A stretch of 64,000 nucleotides of DNA, taken from positions 19,519,969 through 19,583,968 of the forward strand of contig NC_064035.1 in the NCBI RefSeq assembly GCF_932526225.1. Direction: 5' to 3'. This document shows positions 52,760 through 64,000 of the stretch, piece after piece (positions within the stretch are counted from its first letter, which is position 1; each line of letters begins with the position of its first letter). The translations under genes were made by a program, and so were the position numbers. The notes beneath the pieces are model-generated. The model was not told where the DNA came from. It saw only the letters and a list, made by a program, of their open reading frames with translations, and made no database searches. The DNA is from Nematostella vectensis (lineage: Eukaryota > Cnidaria > Anthozoa > Actiniaria > Edwardsiidae).

Positions 52760-54463
52760 TTATGAATATAAACAATGAGATCGAATTTATACGGGTCGAG
52801 TGATCAGTGTTACAGAAGTGTGATGTGTGTGCGAAAATGCCAATTTATCATGGAATTATGGAATTAACAATAAATACAAATTAAACACGAGTTTGTCCCT
52901 GTTTGACAGGGAGGGTGGGGATATGGCGGGGGGCGTAAGGGTTTGCGGTGATGCGGTTTTGCCTTAAAGAATGGCGATCACCCACTCCTATGTTATTGTT
53001 TATCATCGAAAAAACAGTGGTTTATTCGCAAGGAAACTCCTAAATTATAATCTAAGAATGAACTCTGATATTTTATTCACTATATTTGATTGGAAATGTC
53101 TTGGTTACTTGTTTGAATTAGCCGATGGAAATGGATGCTTTGTGTGACTCTCCATTGAGCGGGAGCATAAGATGGCGGCATGACTGGTCTTCTGTCTGGC
53201 GCGGTTTTTCGGTTTTCGTATTTTATTTCGCGGTTCCTTGGTTTCTCTAGATTGTGCGTTTTTCTGTGCAGTTTTGCACCCCCCTTACGCCCCCCCCCTC
53301 ACCAAAGACCCTTGGAACTTCCTTTCTCCTGTGTCATTAGCTGCAAACTTCCTTTCTCCCGTGTCATTAGCTTGACAGATGCAAGTTTAGATTTCACGGA
53401 CCGCCTGTGTTAGCAGCCCCCCCCCCCCCCCCCCCCACACACACACAAAAAAAAAACAGGAAAATGTGTTCCCGAAAACGTTTTTTTTCTTATCATGCGC
53501 TCAACAATTTCCGTCCGCTCTACTTTCCGCGAAATGAGAGTAATAGAAATGATACCATCGACATTTTCGCGATTTCGCATAAATTCGCGCTAGAAAGTAA
53601 AATGCTCAAAGCGAAAAATACGAGCTTGTTGCCCCTCCCGAATGGTCTTTCAAATTTGTTGGAGACTTGCTAACCGGACAGCAGGGGGTGCACAAAAATG
53701 AAATAATTTTTGGCTAGGGCGTCGGGGACAGTTCGCGCGCCACGGGAGTAGCTCGATTACGCAAGGGTTTCCTAGCAACAAGCGCGTTGCCTAACAATTA
53801 CTGCCCCTACAGCCCTTGCAAGACCACCTCGGATAGATAGAGCTCTCCGCCGCCAACTCGATGAAAGCACCTTTATTTTCTTGTGACCCTGGATGCCAGA
53901 GGTTCAAAAAAAAAAATTCAAGCCGAGAGAATGGAGAGTAGACATTACAGGAAAACGTGACGTGACGCTTCAAATATGCCTTTTACATCGAATAAGGCGG
54001 AGAATTCATCTGAGTACTTAGTAACTAATAGCAAACAAAATATCAAGTGCGACTTTTTTTAAATTGATGCAACTTCTTGTAAAGTGTCATTGAAATTTAA
54101 GTTTTTGTCCCTGAACTGATGATACACAGGGCAATGATGATCAAGGAAAAATTATCTTAAAAAGCAATAGACCATGATAGCCAAAATCTGGTCATGTGCA
54201 ATTCGGCCTCAAGTTATTTGTGTTTTGAAAATCAGTCCGCAATACACGGAACCTATAGCCATTGTAAGAAATTGTGTCCTTCTCTCTATATCTGGAATTG
54301 CGCGTTTTCCAGGTTTTTCCGTCATGTCATCGGGAGACTATGGAAAGCGGACTTTCAGCCTCTATCCCAGGGATGCGGGAACGGATTTTCTCAACACAGG
54401 GAACCCGAAACCTTCCAGTCTGTTACACCCCCTGCCCTATTAGGAAGAAGCCGGCTTTCCAAA
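52760..54463. other. Intergenic stretch and OXSR1-like 5' flank
   Basis: Contains a 20-C run at 53417-53436 followed by A-rich sequence, and a direct repeat of AACTTCCTTTCTCC-YGTGTCATTAGCT (53317-53342 and 53346-53371). About 53715-53815 resembles the interior and right arm of the foldback element at 43.0-43.25 kb. No supported gene; ORFs here have no recognisable domain. Confidence 0.4.
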
Positions 54464-57400
54464 ATGGCGTCCGGTGATGGTCGTGGATGGCCAAATACGA
54501 AAGATGACTACAAACTACAAGAAGTCATAGGTAAAAAAGGGTAGAATACTGGCTTGAAACTGAAAGAAGTTATGCTAAGTTACCCTCCGTGTGATTTTTG
54601 TTTCAGGTTATGGCGCCACGGCGGTCGTGCAGGCTGCTATTTGCGAGTCGAAGAACGAGAGAGTTGCAATCAAGAGGATCGATTTGGAGAAATGTGGAGC
54701 TAGTATTGACGAAATGATGGTAATGGTCGCTCTCTCCGTCCTCAGTTTACATTATACCTACCACTCAACTATGTTTATGGGGGCAAAAGCCGTGTAAAGT
54801 GAAGTAAATTTGTGTATTTGGTAACCAAATTTTAGATTCACTTTTCTATCAAGCTTGTCATAAAAAATGTCAGTCCAGCTTTGATTAGTTTGGAAACGCA
54901 GTTTTGATAATTTTTTGACCACGTGAAAGTCTGTTAAAGCTCTTTGACTATACTTACTGGTGATACCTTATATTAATTTTCCCTGTTGTGCCTATTGACT
55001 TTAAGATATTTCACAGTACTAGAAAAATATCTGTGCTCCCCATTCATTTTTTGATAGTCGTTGAAAATTTTCAAACCTTTACCATAGGCTTGCAACTTTT
55101 GAAACGTTACAAGAGGAACAAGAGGAATCTACTGTTGGCTTATAGAAATCCATTTGGAGTTTAATGAAATTTTAGTTTTATTCATTAATTTTTATTAATT
55201 TTAACTTCAGTTAATCACATCAAATATATAATATTACATTTTAACATTACTTTTTTCCTTTACTTTTTTGATTTCCTGTCTTTTCTGCTCTGAAAACTCT
55301 TGTCGCCTTCTTCCTTGAATCATTTTGGTTTCCCTTGAGGTTTCAAGCCAAAAGGGTTTTACTGTATTTATTATACAAATAAGTAAAATGCCAAATATTT
55401 TATCTCAAGAAAATACCCACAATTAATGACAATTAAAAAGCCTGAGGAAGTACAGAATATAAGTGGAACTCAATAATTTTTTTTTTTTTTATAATTGTAA
55501 TCCTTTTGAGTGTTGGTATTGGCTGATGGTAACCATACAGTATGTATTTTTTTTCTGCAGAAAGAGATTCATGCAATGAGTCAGTGCAACCATGAGAATG
55601 TTGTCAATTACTACACCTCTTTTGTTGTGCGTCAAGAGCTCTGGATTGTCATGAGACTTCTTAATGGAGGTAACTGCAGTTGTACTCACTTTGTATAATT
55701 TGATTTTAGTATTGCTAGGTTTACAATAATCATTTTACAGAGGGGTTTTCAAAGGTTATTAGATAAAGATCAACTCATATCCTTAATTTATCTCTATCAT
55801 CCATTTTCAATGCCTGTTAAAGCCTTTGAAACTTCTCAGGCAGCTACAACAGTCTCGTACCAGGATTTTTTTTTTGAAGTGGACCTAATTTTCCAGGGGG
55901 CTGGGGAGGGGGATGGAGTGAGTTCTCTAATAAAAATCTGACTGCCACCGAAAGAACAAAAAAGGGAATTTTTTATGCCTTTGGACTATCTTCATGGGAT
56001 GTTTATTATCGGATTTGTCTACAAAAAAGTCTGACTTACAGATTTATGGCAAACCAGATGGATCTAGCTTATGCTTCTACAAATAGCACGTCTATTGAGA
56101 ACTGGAAGTGGACTTTCAGCTGTTGTAAGGGTGCGTTCGCACCCCCTGCACCCCCTCCCTGAATATGGGCCTGTACAATGTATTGTTGTACATTTGTAAC
56201 CAGGCAGTAGAAATTCTGCAAATGCCTCTCAATAATTGCTTATATTTTACTGATGAAAACATCAATGCAGTACATTATTGGAAGGGTGCTTTGTTGCCTT
56301 CAAAGTTGGTAAACTCGCTTGATAATGAACTCACAGTCAACCCCTAGTGTAAACCCCCTAGTGTAAACCCTTGTAAACTCACTTACTCAACAAAAATTCA
56401 CAGGTTCAATGCTAGATGTGATCAAGCAGAGAATCAAGCAACAGCCAGGCCTTGTAGATGAAGGTGTCTTGGAGGAAGATATCATTGCTACTGTGCTAAG
56501 GGAGGTGCTCAAGGGACTGGAATACTTCCACAAGAATGGATTAATTCACAGGTTAGTTGGAATTCTTGCTAGGAATTTTTTTGGTTTGTTTACATTAATA
56601 TTTTAAAAGTTTTGTTAACAACTAAACCTAGCAGGTAATTGACTAAAACAATAATTGTTGATTTACAGTGGTCTAATTTTGAGCAAGTATAGGGAATGAC
56701 ATTAAACTACTATAGCTCCAAGCATGGTGAAGTGGGAGGGGCAACCTTTAAAAATCTCATTATTTCTTAGTAACAGTTGTTTTGTGTAAGTCATATTTTT
56801 AGTATATTTAATGTGTATAAAAAATCCCCCTAGAAAGTTGGCCTTTCACTCTCATCACAGTGAGGAATATAAGAAATTTTCTGCACTTTCCTCCATTATA
56901 CCACCTTAAAGAGTAAAATAGCTGGTATTGAATTTTATTTTTTTACTACATTTTGAGAATTGCCAGGTTCTGCTGCTTCCTTGCAGTCTTAAAGATATGT
57001 GAAGGCTGAAATACCTTGCAAGCAAATACATATTCCTTGTTTGCCCTGATAGTCTTGACACTCTCTTGGTAGATGTGTGAAGGCTAAAATGCCTTGTTTG
57101 CAGTCTTGCTCTGATACAGTCTAAATTCCTTTGTAGAGATGTGAAGGCTGGTAACATTCTTTTGGCCACAGACGGATCAGTACAACTAGCTGGTATGCCA
57201 TTCTTTGTGCAGATAAAATAACTTAATGGAGTGCTTGGTATTCATACTATGTCAGGGCTTTCATTAAGCCCTGGCGGCCGGCAGAAGCGCCAGCTATTTT
57301 CCACTGAGCGCCGGCTACTTTTTTTTAAAGTCTTGAACTAAAAAGATAAAATAACTTCCAACCCCTACTTATCAATCTCCACCGCCTACTCTGAAAGTTA

Positions 57401-60400
57401 ATGAAAGCCCTGTATGTAAATAAAAAAGTAGTGTTGTGGCTATGTTTTATTCTACTTTAGACTTTGGAGTGAGCTCTGCAATCAGTGATTATGGTGACCG
57501 TACAAAGCCAAAGATGAGGAAGACATTTGTAGGTACCCCTTGCTGGATGGCTCCTGAAGTGATGGAACAGGTAACGCATCATTATAGCGATGCTCCCTTC
57601 CCCTCCCTTAACAGAAAGCTGTGTTTTGTTATTAATAATTTCCCAAAAAAACCTTTTTGCTTGTTCTGGCACCCATTTTTACCAAATCATGACTCAACAC
57701 TTGCTCTGTTTTATTAATGATACTGTAGACCCAAATGACTTCATTTCGGGTGAATTTTTTTAGTATCTTATTTGATGATGATTTTTCGATTTCAACAAAA
57801 AATAATCAAAATCTTAAATACTACGCTTGGTATTCAAGAAAAAACAAATTTAAACAAGTGTTGTGTTATTCTTGACGGGCGTCAATAATCCTTTAATCCT
57901 GTTTACTTAGCTCCATGTCCAGCAATCAAGATCCGGGCAACTTAATTAGCATACACATGTATCAGTATTATTATCGACATTCTTTTCACGTTTCTTTGAG
58001 ATTCTTTCTTATTTTCATTGGGTACCTATGAAGAAGGCTAAGTGAGGCAGAAAGCCCAAAACAGAGCGAAATTCCAAAAAGTTTGGCGTACATAAACAAA
58101 TTCGCCTTGTTGAAAGTGACAAGGGCTCGTGATACGACCAATAACAACCTTCAACAAGCAAAGCTACCAATAAAAGCGATCACACAGAAGACATTGTTTC
58201 CCTTTCCTAGGGCATTTCCCGCACGCATTTGTTTGTTTTTCTTGTTTCCTGACGTTTTTTTTTTCTGTGCAAGCAAGCTTGGGTCTTGCCATCTTGCTTT
58301 GCTTGCATGACTAGCTTTGATATTTGAGTGGCTAAGGGTTTTCCAGCTTCGCCTAAGCATGCAGTGTGATTGGATGCTATACTTGGCTCTATTTGCTCTT
58401 TGTCTGTCTTTAATGTCACACTGCTTCCAATGTTTACACAACTTCAAACTCTGATATCTTGCAATCAAATTTCACCCAAAAAAACATTTTGGTCGGACGA
58501 TTAGGGTAATTACGGGTAATTAGGGTCTACGGTATCCTTAAAAAAGAAATAAACTAAAAGATTAAATCTAATGTTGGTCAATACTGTATTGGTAATTCAA
58601 AGTGATGTTTTTCTTTAATCTAAAACATTAAAATCTCAACGTCCTATTGTTTATATTCCTAAAAAAATGCAATACTTAGATGGAAAGACATTTCTGAGGG
58701 AAGTCATGACTTTGAACTGTGCTTGTGTGCTTGCTTTGCACGAAGTGTAAGCATGGCTACACCCGTACCCATTAGCAGCTAGCAGATAAAAAGGAAGTTT
58801 AAAGGGCAGCCATGTCTTTTGTGCTATATTTGCATGATGTACTGTATACACCTATCTCAAGAAAGGTTGCACATTTGTTATCACAGATGTGTGTCATCCT
58901 ATTTTAGACAGGCGGGAGATTTATAATATGGCAGCCATCAACATTATACTCAAAGTTCTTCAGGCTAACAAAAAGTCTGTCATTGACAGCTAAAGAATTA
59001 TGGAAGTGAAAAAGTTCAGAAATGTTAGTGAGTGGAAACCACTTCTTTTTTCGCAACACAGTAGAAAATTTGCAGAAGAAAACCTGGACATTGTTTTTTA
59101 CTGGGATCCTGGAAAGACTAGAAAGACCAGTGAAACTGTGGCCGTATTTTCTTGTGATTTATTTTGTCTTAGAAGATAAAAATGATCAGAAATCACGTTT
59201 TTAAACGAAAAATCAACTGACGGTACATTAGCCTTTTTGAGCGATAACAAAGAACATAACAAAAATTGATTATTTTATTGTTGATGAGAGAAGACATTTA
59301 AGTGTATGTTCATGCATGAGGCTGGAAGTGCACGTTTGTCGTAGTAAAAACTTTGCAAAATCAGACTCGTCCAAAAACACCACCAGCATATCTGGGTCAA
59401 AGATAAGGATGTTTGCCCAGTAATCAGCTCTCAGTTCTTTTTTTCTTTGTAGAGCTATCTGTCTAATCTAAAATTTGATAGAATTAATTAAAATATTTTG
59501 CAAGTAGACTTCTAAATGACTAAAATTACAGATATCACATCAACTTAGATAGAGCAAACTCAGAGTCTGTGCTTCTGTAGATGATGTCAGCTATCTTAGC
59601 TAAAATCAAAGCCGGATTTTCTTAGATCAACCATAGCACAATTACCACTTCATGTTCCTGAAACTTCAAGTTCTCAACTCGTCTTTTCTACGAATTGTGA
59701 ATCTATGCTACCAGATTTTGCAAATATTGCCACAGTTTTCACTTTGACGCCCCCACACTCAATAAAACCCCACACTTCATCAATGGAAAAGCCTAGTAAA
59801 AAAATAACCCAAATAAACCTCTACCTAAGATCTTGGGACTATAAAGAAGCAGGCATTTTTAGAATTGTCTGAAACACAGCTAACTTCTCACATGGTGCCC
59901 CGCGGGTTGCGGCACACACATCTGCGATAACCGAAGTGCAACCTTTTTTGGAATAGGCCTATTATACACATGGCTGCACCCATACATATGATTAGTATCT
60001 AGCAGGTAAAAGGGAGTTATAGGAACAGTAATGACTGTAATACAAGCTGTGTTTTGTTTGCCTGGAGAGCAGGTACATGGCTACAATCACAAGGCTGACA
60101 TCTGGAGTTTTGGAATCACCGCCATAGAGCTAGCTACTGGCACAGCTCCCTATGCTAAATTCCCAGCAATGAAGGTGGGTAAAGACGTTTTGTGACAAAA
60201 GGTTTAATGTTACACAATACTTGCCTATACTTGACTAATTGATTGTAAACTGTTGCATAACCTCAATTGTACATTTACCTTCAAACTATTTTAAAACAAC
60301 AGTTTCTAATTGTTTACATCTAGAACCCTAACATGCATTATTGTCCATTTTGAGGCTGATGTACCTAAGCTTCTTGTAGGCCCATATTTAAGTCAAATTC

Positions 60401-63400
60401 TTGGCTGTGAAACAAATAGATTCTAATCATGTCTTGACCAGGAATCAAACCTGTTTCAGCAGAGAGTGGAGGACCCATGCAATGGTATACATAATTCTTC
60501 TGTGTTCTTGTTTGTGTAGGTCTTGATGCTAACTCTCCAGAATGATCCACCCAGAATGGAGACATGTGCTGACGGGTCAACCAGAGATTACAAAAAGTAC
60601 TCCAAAGTCTTCAAGAAAATGGTTTCTCTTTGCCTTCAGAAGGAACCAGCAAATAGGTATAAGAAACAGCAGCCTTGTCTTACTGGTCGTCTTACCTATG
60701 CAGGAACATATATAGGTATTATTACTACTCTGGGAACTACAATGTGATATGCCAAGCCTGAAGAGAGGATCAGTTTAATGTATGAGGCTTGCTGAATGAC
60801 CTCCCTTATAATAAACATTTACCAAAAGCTTTTCTGGCTCTCACATGTACATACATTACATACATACAGTAAGTCATTACAGTAAGCACTGTGTGAGAGA
60901 GTGAAGGGGCATTCTTATACCCTACAGAAACAGGGATATTGGTTATTTATGTTAAAAAAAAAATTGAAGAACATTTTGTAAATAAAATTAAATTAAATAA
61001 AAAAATTCAATGCTCTATTTACTACCAACTTTAGGTGTTTGTAGTGTTTTTACTGAGATAAGTGAAGTAAAAAGGGTCTTTACTCTATTACCTCTAACTC
61101 CAGACCAGATGCCAATGAGCTTCTCAAGAATCCATTCTTCAAAAAGGCTAAGGTAAGTTTGTAAACTGCAATCCAATTAATAACATTGGCCACAAGTTAC
61201 GAATGATGTTTTTTTACAGGGAAAGGACTATCTGAGCGAAGCCTTAGTTCCTCTGATGCCCCCCCTTGGTGAACGCTCACAAAAGGTTTGTGTGGCTATA
61301 TGCAGCACTATAACTTAAATATAGACAATTCTATTCATTTAACTAATTAGATAATTTAAATTCTACTCCAAACTCTGTGTGTACTCACTTAATTCTAGTC
61401 CATCCCAATTTGAGTGATACTTTATTTTTTGCCGCACCTATTTTGTGAAATTTTGATTATCATGAAATTAAAGTGACATGAAATTTGAGTGAAATAAGCT
61501 ATTAAAACGGCTAATAAAACAAGCTGTGCCCTCTAATAGAATGCTGTCAGTCTAATCAGGTCTTCTGGAATTACGCGCTTGTGCGGAAGCGCGTAATTTG
61601 GCTTTTTCCGTGTAATCCGCGTTATCCACAAATTTCCGCGTAATCCCGCGTAATTTGGCTATATTCTGAAAGACAAAACATTTAATTGCACAGCTGATGT
61701 GTTCTTTTAGGGTTCTTACCTCTATTTCTCGTAAAAAAAGAGAGATATTCTTCGTAAGAGTGCGATATTTCGAACTGAATTTCGAAAACAAAAAAAATGA
61801 CTAGGCGTTCTTTGCTAAACCGCGAAGGCCTAGGACTAATAACAAAATACCTTTTTTAATTGGCTGGTGGCTAGGAGCCAATGAAAACTTGCCTAAGATA
61901 TTTTCATCAAAAAATTAACCTTTTCAAGTTATTTCGTGCTTTCCTTCGGTACAAAATGTAGTTTGGGCGTAACAGTTGATATTCCGTGTAATTTAGCACG
62001 TAATTTAGTAAAGAATCACGCAAAATTTTGATTTTTAAAGGAAAATGTATTGCAAAATCCCACGTAATTTAGCGCGTAATGATTGATTTTCCGTGTAATT
62101 TAGCGCGTAATTTAGCAAAGAATCTTGTGTACTTTTGAGTTTTTTTCTACGTAATTTCAGAAGCCCTGTCTAATGGAATGTTTTGAATCTAATAAAATGA
62201 TGTGAGTGTATTAAAGGTTAAAGGGAGTTTAGGAGGGAAGATGCAGTTTGTGGGTTGAGCTTTAGACAGTGTCTAATGTGTCACCCTCCCCTCTTCCCCC
62301 TTTTGCCCCCTTCTCCTCCCCTCTTCCCCCATTTGCCCCCTTCTCCTCCCCTCTTCCCCCATTTGCCCCCTTCTCCTCCCCTCTTCCACCTTTTGCCCCC
62401 TTCTCCTCCCCTCTTCCCCCTTTTGCCCCCTTCTCCTCCCCTCTTCCCCCTTTTGTCCCCTTCTCCTCCCCTCTTCCCCCATTTGCCCCCTTCTCCTCCC
62501 CTCTTCCCCCATTTGTCCCCTTCTCCTCCCCTCTTCCCCCATTTGTCCCCTTCTCCTCCCCTCTTCCCCCTTTTGCCCCCTTCTCCTCCCCTTTTCCCCC
62601 TTTGGCCCCCTTTCTCCTCCCCTCTTCCCCCTTTTGCCCCCTTCTCCTCCCCTCTTCCCCCATTTGCCCCTTCTCCTCCCCTCTTCCCCCTTTTGCCCCC
62701 TTCTCTTCCCCTCTTCCCCATTTGTCCCCTTCTCCTCCCCTCTTCCCCCTTTTGCCCCCTTCTCCTCCTCCCCCTTTTGCCCCCTTCTCCTCCCCTCTTC
62801 CCCCTTTTGCCCCCTTCTCCTCCCCTCTTCCCCCTTTTTGACCCCTTCTCCTCCCCTCTTTCCCTTTTTGACCCCTTCTCCTCCCCTCTTCCCCCATTTG
62901 CCCCCTTCTCCTCCCCTCTTCCCCCTTTTGCCCCCTTCTCCTCCCCTCTTCCTTTTTTCGCCCCCTTCTCCCCTCTCCCCCTTTTGCCCCCTTCTCCTCC
63001 CCTCTTCCCCCATTTGCCCCCTTCTCCTCCCCTCTCCCTCTTTTGCCCCCTTCTCCTCCCCTCTCCCTCTTTTGCCCCCTTCTCCTCCCCTCTTCCCCCA
63101 TTTGTCCCCTTCTCCTCCCCTCTTCCCCTTTTTGCCCCCTTCTCCTCCCCTCTTCCCCCTTTTGCCCCCTTCTCCTCCCCTCTTCCCCTTTTTGCTCCCC
63201 TCTCCCCCTTTTGCCCCCTTCTCCTCCCCTCTTCCCCCATTTGCCCCCTTCTCCTACCCTCTTCCCCCATTTGCCCCCTTCTCCCCTCTCCCCCTTTTGC
63301 CCCCTTCTCCTCCCCTCTCTTTCTTTTCCTGCTGGATGCATTTTAAAGTTAGAAGTAAATGTCTTAGAGTTACATATTTGTATACAAATCCTTTTTGCAA

Positions 63401-64000
63401 CAGGTTAAGCGTGTACCTGGGTCAAGCGGTAGACTGCATCGCACAGAAGATGGTGAATGGGAGTGGTCTGATGACGAGGGAGAGAAGGATGGAACGGAGG
63501 TAGATACAGATGACGAGGTGAGAAATGAACACTGCTAAATTGAACTCACATCAACTCCCTGGTGACTAATTTTCATCATTTCTTCTCAGATAACTTCCTG
63601 TTAACTTGAACCTTTCTATTTCTTGGGGGTTTGAGTGGCCAGGGTTCTACTGTACACTGAATCGATATAAAATGTGAATCCCTTATCCTTTATAAGCTAT
63701 AAGCTAAAACTAAGCTGACCTTTAACAGATTTTAAAAGATGGTGCTGAGCCTACTCCTGAGGTGTGTATAGTTGTTCGTGTGTATTTTTTATCAACATAC
63801 TAGTTTATTTATTAATCTATGTTAAGTGAAATTGTGTTAATTTATTCAGTAATGCGTTTAACCTGAGCTTTCTCATTTTTCGTTAAATTAACTGTACTTA
63901 ATCTAATGTTAATAAATTCAAGTGTGTGAATCTATTTCCTGTTGAAGGAATACTAGTAATTGGTGATTGTTTCTTCTTACTGTACTGTATTTGTAGGTAA
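54464..64000 (+). CDS. OXSR1: OXSR1/STK39 (OSR1/SPAK) serine/threonine kinase, 5' part
   Basis: Exons: 54464-54530, 54607-54719, 55561-55669, 56404-56551, 57137-57192, 57461-57570, 60073-60174, 60520-60656, 61104-61152, 61220-61285, 63404-63517, 63729-63761, and a 13th starting at 63997. All junctions are GT-AG and in phase; 368 codons precede the last partial exon. This is a STE20-family kinase activated by WNK kinases to phosphorylate cation-chloride cotransporters. Visible motifs: glycine loop GYGATA, VAIKR lysine, HRDVKAGN catalytic loop, DFG split over 57192/57461, activation loop [13 protein letters not shown] with the Thr that WNK phosphorylates in the family, [18 protein letters not shown], and the C-terminal extension [19 protein letters not shown]. 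The C-terminal CCT domain that reads RFxV motifs must lie beyond the window. The ATG context is AAAATGGCG. Introns carry several small transposons and a large pyrimidine satellite. Confidence 0.95.
57253..57412. mobile_element. hAT-like MITE (160 bp) in OXSR1 intron
   Basis: Ends are inverted repeats CAGGGCTTTCATTAA, as in many hAT-type elements. Flanks share TATGT on each side. The interior is GC-rich (GGCGGCCGGC). It is inserted between exons 5 and 6. Confidence 0.7.
58852..59962. mobile_element. Inverted-repeat element (about 1.1 kb) in OXSR1 intron
   Basis: The left arm (58859-58895, AAAGGTTGCACATTTGTTAT...) and right arm (59911-59948, inverted: AAAGGTTGCACTTCGGTTAT...) match over about 38 bp with several differences. 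TATACAC flanks both ends (58845-58851 and 59963-59969), fitting a 7-bp target duplication. The flanking sequence outside is also partly duplicated in direct orientation (about 58752-58800 and 59965-60017, CATGGCTRCACCC...). No ORF of note. Confidence 0.55.
61557..62168. mobile_element. hAT-like MITE (612 bp) in OXSR1 intron
   Basis: The left end CAGGTCTTCTGGAATTACG and the inverted right end CAGGGCTTCTGAAATTACG are near-matching terminal repeats flanked by TCTAAT on both sides (61551-61556 and 62169-62174). The interior repeats GCGTAATTTRGC and CCGTGTAATTTAGC words many times. No transposase is present. It is inserted between exons 10 and 11. Confidence 0.7.
62282..63330 (+). repeat. Pure-pyrimidine minisatellite, about 30-bp unit
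   Basis: About 1.05 kb of tandem units near 30 bp, TTTTGCCCCC plus TTCTCCTCCCCTCTTCCCCC, with one G per unit and a few other purines. It lies in the intron before OXSR1 exon 11 and ends about 75 bp before the acceptor. Long open frames on both strands (for example 363 codons plus, 359 codons minus) come from the unit length and are not genes. Homopurine-homopyrimidine tracts of this length can adopt triplex structures. Confidence 0.95.

Noticed and set aside
62255..63346. Long open frames on both strands (363, 359 and 329 codons) of proline- or glycine/arginine-rich protein
   Set aside because: They are the pyrimidine minisatellite read in frame; the composition is purely that of the 30-bp unit and they lie within an OXSR1 intron.

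Overview
This window is animal genomic DNA. It has intron-rich genes with GT-AG splice sites, long AT-rich spacers, and many small inverted-repeat transposons and satellites. The gene set (Abl interactor, a SKICH-domain autophagy receptor, an OXSR1/STK39 kinase, an OVCA2-type hydrolase, an SLC35G-type transporter) and the repeat style suggest a cnidarian, probably an anthozoan such as a sea anemone. That assignment is inference; no ribosomal or mitochondrial marker is present.

Layout. (1) 0.7-4.6 kb, plus: 3' exons of an OVCA2/FSH1-type serine hydrolase with an AT-rich minisatellite and a small TA-flanked element in its last intron. (2) 5.1-9.4 kb, minus: a complete seven-exon Abl interactor (ABI, WAVE complex). 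(3) 9.6-24.6 kb: gene-poor and repeat-rich. Two arrays of the same 18-bp satellite lie in opposite orientation at 14.3-15.35 and 18.17-18.8 kb. Between them is a GC-rich island with a decayed ORF whose motifs look like a family-B DNA polymerase joined to a superfamily-1 helicase. A decayed transposon ORF (22.6-23.3 kb) and a 5'-truncated LINE with an (ATT)n tail (23.3-24.2 kb) follow. (4) 24.4-28.4 kb: a mosaic of an SLC35G exon-1 fragment joined to a nearly identical second copy of ABI, which lacks the SH3 exon and carries a 1-bp frameshift. (5) 29.0-29.5 kb: LINE reverse-transcriptase remnant and a dispersed repeat. (6) 29.8-34.5 kb, minus: an SLC35G-like transporter whose first exon is split by a 2,664-bp TA-flanked DNA transposon and which has other lesions. 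(7) 36.1-40.1 kb, minus: a TAX1BP1/CALCOCO-like autophagy receptor, apparently complete. (8) 40.8-42.0 kb, minus: a two-exon membrane protein resembling LDAF1/promethin. (9) 43.3-47.0 kb: no gene seen. (10) 47.07-52.34 kb, plus: a very large two-exon multipass membrane protein of unknown family, with tandem membrane modules and a cytosolic PPxY tail. (11) 54.46-64.0 kb, plus: an OXSR1/STK39 (WNK-pathway) kinase, 12 exons visible plus the start of a 13th; its introns hold hAT-like small elements and a 1-kb pure-pyrimidine minisatellite.

The intact genes are housekeeping cell-biology genes (actin nucleation, selective autophagy, ion-transport signalling) with no operon-like link. The more unusual parts are the polymerase-helicase island between inverted satellite arrays, the exon-splitting transposon whose terminal repeat supplies a frame-preserving splice donor, the truncated ABI copy, and the unfamiliar 1,682-residue membrane protein. 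All coordinates and splice sites were read by eye; no alignment or search was run.
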